The position numbers and the translations under genes were made by a program. Positions 7,524 through 11,357 of a stretch of 11,357 nucleotides of DNA are shown here, piece after piece. The notes under the pieces were generated by a model that was not told the DNA's origin, did not search any database, and was given only the letters and a program-made list of their open reading frames with translations. Each line of letters opens with the position of its first letter. Positions within the stretch are counted from its first letter, which is position 1. Location: assembly GCA_905235425.1 (NCBI GenBank), contig CAJOKY010000047.1, positions 1-11,357 on the forward strand, given 5' to 3'. This stretch comes from an uncultured Selenomonadaceae bacterium. GTDB taxonomy: Bacteria; Bacillota; Negativicutes; Selenomonadales; Selenomonadaceae.

Positions 7524-7609
7524 GGACGCGCGCCCGTCCGCGCAAACGACGTGATGTCGTTTCAGCGGACATGTTTTCTTTGCTACTTTCTTTTGCGCCA
7601 AAAGAAAGT
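7515..7609. repeat. MITE/REP-like element of three stem-loops
   Basis: Three perfect or near-perfect hairpins lie in a row in the 222-base gap between two - strand genes. The first is a 7-bp GC stem GGCGCGC/GCGCGCC at 7515-7534. The second is a 13-bp stem (7536-7570) built from GTCCGC and AAACGAC arms, with a 2x2 internal loop. The third is an 11-bp stem at 7585-7609 around a 3-base CGC loop (arms ACTTTCTTTTG and CAAAAGAAAGT). No T-tract follows the last stem in either direction, so they are not plain terminators. Similar CTTTCTTTTG palindromes are known to be common as dispersed repeats in bacterial genomes; that assignment rests on recollection and needs a genome copy count. The rest of the gap (7610-7681) shows nothing clear. 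Confidence 0.6.
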
Positions 7610-7681
7610 TGATTAAAAAAACTAAATATTTTTCATAACGTTAGATTTTTACAACAGCCTCAAACTTGTAACCTGTCGTTT

Positions 7682-8224
7682 TCATAAATCTTTAATCAAC
7701 TTCACGCCTACCAATTTTGCCAACTCTTCAGCAGGCAAAAAAATTCTCGCTATGGAAAAATGCATCGGCGTACGTCCGACTTCGCGATAAATAATTTCTA
7801 TCGGAAAATCTACCATGTGCGATACAGCTTCTTCAAGCGTCATGCCCTTCCGCGCAGTCAACGTAACTTTAGCCACGAAGTTAAATCCCTGCTGATGTTC
7901 CATTACCAGCGCTTCAAAATAATCATCTTCGCGCGGCTTGCCTTCAACCTCCGCCTTGCCGCGTACATTCATGCCGTCGTATTGTTCAAAAGGCAGTTGC
8001 GGCTTTACATAGGCGTCAACAATCATGCCGCTTTGTGAACCTTCATTAAAAAATTCTATCGTCGTGGAAAGTGTCACGGATTTTTCATCGCGGCTTTCAA
8101 TTTTAAAAGGCGTGCGCTTATCAAGACGCGGTACGATTTTTTCTTGCCCGCGCATTTTCAAAAATATTGCCACGCCGAGTACTACGACTACTGCCGCGAT
8201 TAATAATCCTTCAATTATCACCAT
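7682..8224 (-). CDS. Membrane-anchored protein of unknown function
   Basis: I do not recognise this 180-residue protein. Residues about 3-23 form one hydrophobic segment (IIEGLLIAAVVVVLGVAIFL) followed by basic residues (KMRGQEK), which suggests an N-terminal anchor without a clear cleavage site. The remaining 150 or so residues are soluble, acidic-basic mixed, without cysteines, and look like a beta-rich domain (alternating SVTLSTTIEFFN, FNFVAKVTLTA, FPIEIIYREV). It begins five bases after the stop of the thioesterase gene, so the two are very likely translated from one message. AGGAG lies 14 bases before the ATG (8239-8243), rather far, which fits translational coupling. A function linked to acyl-CoA or envelope lipids is only guilt by association. 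Confidence 0.75.
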   Translation of the reverse strand: MVIIEGLLIAAVVVVLGVAIFLKMRGQEKIVPRLDKRTPFKIESRDEKSVTLSTTIEFFNEGSQSGMIVDAYVKPQLPFEQYDGMNVRGKAEVEGKPREDDYFEALVMEHQQGFNFVAKVTLTARKGMTLEEAVSHMVDFPIEIIYREVGRTPMHFSIARIFLPAEELAKLVGVKLIKDL

Positions 8225-8229
8225 TTCTT

Positions 8230-8658
8230 TTAAGCCATCTCCTCAACCGTTGCCTGCTCCAATTTTGAAAAATATTTTTCCGGCAGACGTGTAATTTTCC
8301 CCGTTTCGGCGCTTGTGAAAACATTTTGACTGTAACCCTTCACCAAAAGTTCACCGTCGCTTTTTCGGCGAATCTTATACTTAAATTCCATTTTAACTTT
8401 CGTCAGTTCAACCGGTATCGTTTCCAATTCCAAATCGTCATCAAATTTGCCGGAATGCAGAAATTTTGCCTTAATTTCTGTAAGCGGAAACAAAATCCCG
8501 TCGTTCATCATTTCGGTTAAAGTTATGCCGATTGAGCGCAGAAATTCCACGCGCCCCGTTTCAAACCAACGAATATAATTTGCGTGATGCACAACACCCA
8601 TTGTATCGGTGTCGTAAAAATGCACGCGCAACGCAGTCTTTACAGACAAATAAACCAT
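8230..8658 (-). CDS. Hotdog-fold acyl-CoA thioesterase, YbgC/4HBT type
   Basis: The product (142 residues) fits the 4-hydroxybenzoyl-CoA thioesterase / YbgC family, which hydrolyses acyl-CoA in the cytoplasm. The signature FYDTDTMGVVHHANYIRWFE at about 14-33 contains the expected catalytic Asp (Asp18, in DTDxMGVVHHANY). Hotdog strands follow up to about residue 125, and length is normal. The ATG at 8658 is immediately preceded by GAGAGG (8659-8664) with no spacing. The same Shine-Dalgarno is nine bases before TTG 8649, which would remove three residues and keep the domain; the shorter form may be the true one. An extended -10 promoter lies just upstream, and a small membrane protein follows five bases downstream. 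The natural substrate is not predictable. Confidence 0.93.
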   Translation of the reverse strand: MVYLSVKTALRVHFYDTDTMGVVHHANYIRWFETGRVEFLRSIGITLTEMMNDGILFPLTEIKAKFLHSGKFDDDLELETIPVELTKVKMEFKYKIRRKSDGELLVKGYSQNVFTSAETGKITRLPEKYFSKLEQATVEEMA

Positions 8659-8680
8659 CCTCTCAAAATTTTTCCGCGAA

Positions 8681-8689
8681 ATTATATCA
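8681..8689 (-). promoter_or_regulatory. Extended -10 promoter for the thioesterase gene
   Basis: On the - strand the sequence reads TGATATAAT (8689-8681), a perfect extended -10. The region where a -35 would sit (about 8704-8709) falls in heptamer repeats and reads TCCCTA, so there is no good -35. The leader to the ATG would be about 16 bases. Confidence 0.6.
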
Positions 8690-8690
8690 T

Positions 8691-8780
8691 AGGGATTAGG
8701 GATTAGGGAATAGGGATTAGTTTTTTCTTTTCCCTGCTCCCTACTCCCTGCTCCCTGTTCCCTCTTACCTGTTCCCTGTA
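8691..8780. repeat. Inverted array of 7-bp repeats (AGGGANN then CCCTNNN)
   Basis: Units AGGGATT, AGGGATT, AGGGAAT and AGGGATT (8691-8718) are followed by a T-rich spacer (8721-8731) and by seven units from CCCTGCT to CCCTGTA (8732-8780; one reads ACCTGTT). The two arms are partly complementary, so a hairpin with a T-rich loop is possible. The array fills the gap between the kinase-like gene's terminator and the thioesterase promoter, whose -35 region it overlaps. Confidence 0.9.
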
Positions 8781-8806
8781 AAAAAAAACTGCCGCCTAAG
8801 CGACAG
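8780..8806 (-). terminator. Intrinsic terminator of the guanylate-kinase-like gene
   Basis: On the - strand a 7-bp stem (CTGTCGC with GCGGCAG, one G-U pair; 8806-8800 and 8795-8789) closes a 4-base loop and is followed by nine T (8788-8780). It begins 15 bases after the stop codon, so the upstream transcript ends here and the thioesterase needs its own promoter. Confidence 0.88.
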
Positions 8807-8820
8807 CCGAAATTTTATAT

Positions 8821-9408
8821 TTACTTAGTCAGTTTAGTGAAATCATTTTGCGGTACCAACGTCATAAGCCCCATTATCGCCAAAATCTGTTCAAGTGCGG
8901 TACGCGGCGACGCGGTATTTTTTACGACGTAATCGGCAGACTTCCATTTTTCAAATTCTTTATTATTCTCTGCGTACTCCATATAGTAATTTATTTCTTC
9001 ATTTGAGCAACCGAGCCTTAAAAGTCTTTCCACAAAAGCCTCGTCGTTAATCATCAAAAAGATTGTAACCAAATCTTGATTGATGAATTTCGCAACATTT
9101 CTAATGCCGTCAATATCCATCATAATCATTATGGTAACTTTGTGCTGTTTGTACGAATCCAAAATGTCATCTTTGCGAAAACCAAAATTACTGCCTTGAT
9201 AATTGTTGTTGATTATAAGTTTTTCTGCGGCATAATCGTCCTTGCTGACAGTACGAAACAGTTTGCGCTTGTAGGCGTAACGTTCTTCAAAAACTTTGGT
9301 TGTAAGCGCCGGCACGTAGTGAATACCCATTGACATAAGCTGTGCCACCATTGTAGATTTTCCCGCGCAGTGCGGACCGAGAAAAGCATAAACTTTATTT
9401 TGCGCCAT
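8821..9408 (-). CDS. Guanylate-kinase-like P-loop protein
   Basis: A 195-residue cytoplasmic protein with a Walker A motif GPHCAGKST at residues 11-19. The later pattern follows the guanylate kinase fold: a buried strand with MMDIDG (97-101), TIFLMINDEAFVERLLRLG (115-133), a helix with an acidic and aromatic pattern, and SADYVVKN near the end. The GMP-binding stretch is changed: where true guanylate kinases have TTRPPRPGE, this protein has TTKVFEERY, so it may bind another ligand or be a regulator. The open frame extends to TTG 9441, but GGAGGAGG (9416-9423) stands seven bases before ATG 9408 and only one base before ATG 9414, which makes 9408 the start. It follows the methyltransferase gene by 86 bases and ends at its own terminator. 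Confidence 0.75.
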   Translation of the reverse strand: MAQNKVYAFLGPHCAGKSTMVAQLMSMGIHYVPALTTKVFEERYAYKRKLFRTVSKDDYAAEKLIINNNYQGSNFGFRKDDILDSYKQHKVTIMIMMDIDGIRNVAKFINQDLVTIFLMINDEAFVERLLRLGCSNEEINYYMEYAENNKEFEKWKSADYVVKNTASPRTALEQILAIMGLMTLVPQNDFTKLTK

Positions 9409-9455
9409 AAACATACCTCCTCCACTGTTAAAAATAAACAATCATATTTGAAAAA

Positions 9456-9484
9456 ATGGTAACAAAAATTTTTTTGAAAGTCAA
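9456..9484 (-). promoter_or_regulatory. Possible promoter for the kinase-like gene
   Basis: On the - strand TTGACT (9484-9479, 5 of 6) is followed after 17 bases by TACCAT (9461-9456, 4 of 6). A second candidate -10, TATGAT (9446-9441), has no well-placed -35. The gap is AT-rich, so chance matches are likely. Confidence 0.4.
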
Positions 9485-9494
9485 CGCTAAACCG

Positions 9495-10388
9495 TCAATC
9501 TTTCTTTAAAACGGCGGTAAATTCAAACCTTCCCCAAACCGTGTGGCATAACCTGTGCATTTGCAAATTTATCAGACCGAGTTGGTTTAATTTTTCGATT
9601 ATGCCGCTGAAGACTTTTGGCGTAAAACACCACGCATGAACATCGACATACCCCCCCCCGCTCATACTTTTTCCATAAATCTCAGTTGAACGAATAAAAT
9701 TTTCGGTGTTTATTTCAGCAGAGCCATGTACGCCAAACCAATGTAAAACAGAATTATTGTGCGTATGCAAACATTCATTTTCCGCAACGCTTTTAAATGT
9801 ATGCAACGAACGTGAATTTACATGCGCGTCCATAACTTCAAAAATTGTTGCTTCACTGCGAAAATGATCGAAACAATATCTTTTGTCGGGAATCACCAAA
9901 ACATAAAAACCGCCATCATTTAGAATGTCACCAACATTTTGCAAGTGAATTATTAAGTCCGGCTGATGTTCAATACAGTGTGACGAAAAAACCATATCGA
10001 ACTTTTCATTAACAATTTTCAAATTACCTGTCGGTTCAACGTAATGGATTTTTTTCGGCGTGTTTTTAAAAGGACGTTGCGCCTCAAGTGCCATTTTTTC
10101 TAAAGTTTTTTCGTCATGTACATCAAAGTATTTCACATTTTCACCGATACAAGTTGGATTATCGTACGGACCAATTTCCAAAACTTTTATTGGATTTTCG
10201 GAAATCAAACTTTTTAAAAATGCTCTTAAATATTCGGATCGATCCAAAATGCAAGTGGAATGTCCCTGCTCTTCGGCATAGCGCCTAGCATGTTCAACAA
10301 TGACAGCTTCATCAGGTATACCGTTTAATTCAGGATAAATTTCTTTGTAATATCTAACATCAAATTCAGGCGGAAAATCTATTTGCAA
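9495..10388 (-). CDS. SAM-dependent methyltransferase-domain protein with a nine-G tract
   Basis: The 297-residue product has an N-terminal segment (FDVRYYKEIYPELNG) like that found at the front of many surface-glycan glycosyl- and methyltransferases, then a class I methyltransferase core: motif I VLEIGPYDNP at 69-78, FDMVFSSHCIEH at 130-141, and LNDGGFYVLVIPD at 156-168. The acceptor is unknown; nearby glycan or cell-surface methylation is a guess. Translation starts at TTG 10388, directly after the TGA of tyrS, with only a weak GGTGA upstream, which suggests translational coupling. Codons 244-246 are nine consecutive G on the coding strand (9651-9659 on the + strand as C), a classic slippage site. 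Losing one G would stop translation 17 codons after the tract; gaining one would garble the last 50 residues. By eye it is more AT-rich than the neighbouring tyrS, hinting at separate ancestry. Confidence 0.85.
   Translation of the reverse strand: MQIDFPPEFDVRYYKEIYPELNGIPDEAVIVEHARRYAEEQGHSTCILDRSEYLRAFLKSLISENPIKVLEIGPYDNPTCIGENVKYFDVHDEKTLEKMALEAQRPFKNTPKKIHYVEPTGNLKIVNEKFDMVFSSHCIEHQPDLIIHLQNVGDILNDGGFYVLVIPDKRYCFDHFRSEATIFEVMDAHVNSRSLHTFKSVAENECLHTHNNSVLHWFGVHGSAEINTENFIRSTEIYGKSMSGGGYVDVHAWCFTPKVFSGIIEKLNQLGLINLQMHRLCHTVWGRFEFTAVLKKD
9651..9659. other. Homopolymer tract (C9 on +, G9 on coding strand)
   Basis: Nine identical bases inside the methyltransferase gene encode Gly-Gly-Gly at residues 244-246. 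It is the longest G/C homopolymer in the window. Tracts of this length in coding DNA of Campylobacter, Helicobacter and others cause on/off switching by slipped-strand mispairing. Confidence 0.9.
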
Positions 10389-11357
10389 TCAAATCACCAG
10401 CTTATAAAATTTCTTCTTACCCTTGCGAATAACCGCCGCACCGTCTTTAAAATCTTTTTCAGCTAAAATAAAATCTGCGTCTGAAACTTTTTCATCGTTC
10501 AATGTCAAGCCGCTTTGCGAAATTAAGCGGCGTCCCTCCGCCTTCGACTCAATGACTTTACCTGCCAAAAGTACGTCCAAAAGTTTTTTACCTACCGCGT
10601 CGGCAACTTCGACACTCGGCATATTTTCTGAACTTTGCCCCGTGAAAATTTCAGCCGCCGATTTCTCGGCATTTTTAGCCGCGTCTTCGCCGTGTACCAA
10701 CTTTGTGACTTCGTACGCCAAAATTTTTTTAGCCTCGTTAATCGCCGAATCTTTCAACGCACTTAAACGATTTACTTCGTCCATAGGCAGGAAGGTTAAA
10801 AGTGACAGGCAGGTTTTAACATCCGCGTCGTCGACATTTCGCCAATACTGATAAAAATCGTACGGCGAAACTTTTTCAGCGTCAAGCCATAACGCTCCGC
10901 CTGCAGTCTTGCCCATTTTTGAACCGTCGCTTTTCGTCAAAAGTTTGTTGGTTAAACCGAAAACTGCGCGTCCCGTCTTGCGTCTTGTAAGTTCAACGCC
11001 GGCTATAATATTTGACCATTGATCGTCGCCGCCGAGTTCCATTTCACAGTTAAAATCTTTATTCAGCTTGTAAAAATCGTAAGCCTGCATAACCATATAG
11101 TTGAACTCAAGGAACGTTAAGCCTTTTTCCCAACGTTGCTTGTAACATTCAGCCGCCAGCATACGATTAACCGTAAAGTGAGTTCCAACTTCGCGCAGAA
11201 GGTCAATGTAATTCAGCTTACGTAACCAGTCGCCATTGTTTACCATTAACGCCTTGCCGTCCTTGAAGTCGATAAAGCGGGAAATTTGCTTTTTAAAACA
11301 TTCGCAATTATGCTCGATAACTTCATCAGTCATAACTTTGCGAAGGTCTGAACGTCC
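10389..11357 (-). CDS. tyrS: Tyrosyl-tRNA synthetase, class I, lacking its N-terminus at the window edge
   Basis: About 322 residues are present. The coding frame runs off the right edge without a start: upstream of the internal ATG at 11333 the frame is open and reads GRSDLRKV, which is family sequence, so ATG 11333 is not the start. The enzyme charges tRNA-Tyr in the cytoplasm. Landmarks are GGDDQWSNI (the tyrosine/ATP pocket), the KMSKS-type loop GSKMGKTAGGALWLD, and a C-terminal S4-like RNA-binding domain (VIESKAEGRRLISQSGLTLN). The C-terminus looks complete, ending KKFYKLVI before TGA. The methyltransferase gene begins at the next base, so the two are likely on one message. No T-box or other tRNA-sensing leader can be seen, since the upstream end is outside the window. 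Confidence 0.97.
   Translation of the reverse strand, partial: GRSDLRKVMTDEVIEHNCECFKKQISRFIDFKDGKALMVNNGDWLRKLNYIDLLREVGTHFTVNRMLAAECYKQRWEKGLTFLEFNYMVMQAYDFYKLNKDFNCEMELGGDDQWSNIIAGVELTRRKTGRAVFGLTNKLLTKSDGSKMGKTAGGALWLDAEKVSPYDFYQYWRNVDDADVKTCLSLLTFLPMDEVNRLSALKDSAINEAKKILAYEVTKLVHGEDAAKNAEKSAAEIFTGQSSENMPSVEVADAVGKKLLDVLLAGKVIESKAEGRRLISQSGLTLNDEKVSDADFILAEKDFKDGAAVIRKGKKKFYKLVI

Noticed and set aside
7585..7609. Intrinsic terminator for the membrane-protein gene
   Set aside because: The stem is perfect but no T-run follows it in either direction, so it is better seen as part of the stem-loop element.
7371..7616. An 81-codon + strand frame covering the stem-loop element
   Set aside because: It begins antisense inside the CofE-like gene and continues through the hairpins; no ribosome site and no recognisable product.
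7643..7677. A weak hairpin (ACGACAG/CTGTTGT on the - strand) after the membrane-protein gene
   Set aside because: Seven pairs with a wobble, a large loop and no T-tract; not enough to call a terminator.
9651..9659. The nine-base C run as a sequencing error that hides a frameshift
   Set aside because: The frame is open and family-like on both sides with exactly nine bases, so the given length is consistent with an intact gene.
10423..10851. A 142-codon + strand frame opposite tyrS
   Set aside because: It is antisense to conserved tyrosyl-tRNA synthetase sequence and has a composition typical of a shadow frame.

Overview
The window looks like a chromosomal stretch of a diderm Firmicute, probably a Negativicutes relative. 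This is inferred from the gene set: rsgA, a SEDS protein, a radical SAM protein fused to a DUF2344 domain, a CofE-like protein, strong AGGAGG-type Shine-Dalgarno sites, frequent TTG starts, and an exported GH84 enzyme beside housekeeping genes. No species is named because nothing here identifies one. Bases are AT-rich, with many AAATTT words and GCG-rich codons.

The left half (1-5241) reads on the + strand. It holds the 3' end of a type II secretion/type IV pilus F-type inner-membrane gene, then rsgA (ribosome-assembly GTPase). After an extended -10 promoter come a rodA/ftsW-type SEDS gene and a large fused B12-binding-type radical SAM/DUF2344 gene. A bidirectional terminator at 5270-5295 separates this half from the right half.

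The right half reads on the - strand. In transcription order it holds tyrS (5' end beyond the window), a SAM-dependent methyltransferase with a nine-G slippage tract, a guanylate-kinase-like P-loop protein with its own terminator, a hotdog acyl-CoA thioesterase closely coupled to a small membrane-anchored protein of unknown function, a CofE-like ligase and an exported GH84 beta-N-acetylglucosaminidase. The genes are mostly housekeeping or metabolic, and no defence or phage module is visible.

The most striking signal lies between and inside the genes. Six loci carry tandem 7-bp repeats of two related designs: GTAGNNN/NNNCTAC and AGGGANN/NNTCCCT. Two loci are arranged as inverted arms that can fold. 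Three supply stop codons, Shine-Dalgarno bases or promoter-flanking DNA to neighbouring genes, and two lie in frame inside the radical SAM coding sequence at domain borders. They resemble the short tandemly repeated repetitive (STRR) heptamers of cyanobacteria but lie in a Firmicute-like context. A separate block of three stem-loops (7515-7609) looks like a MITE- or REP-like dispersed element.
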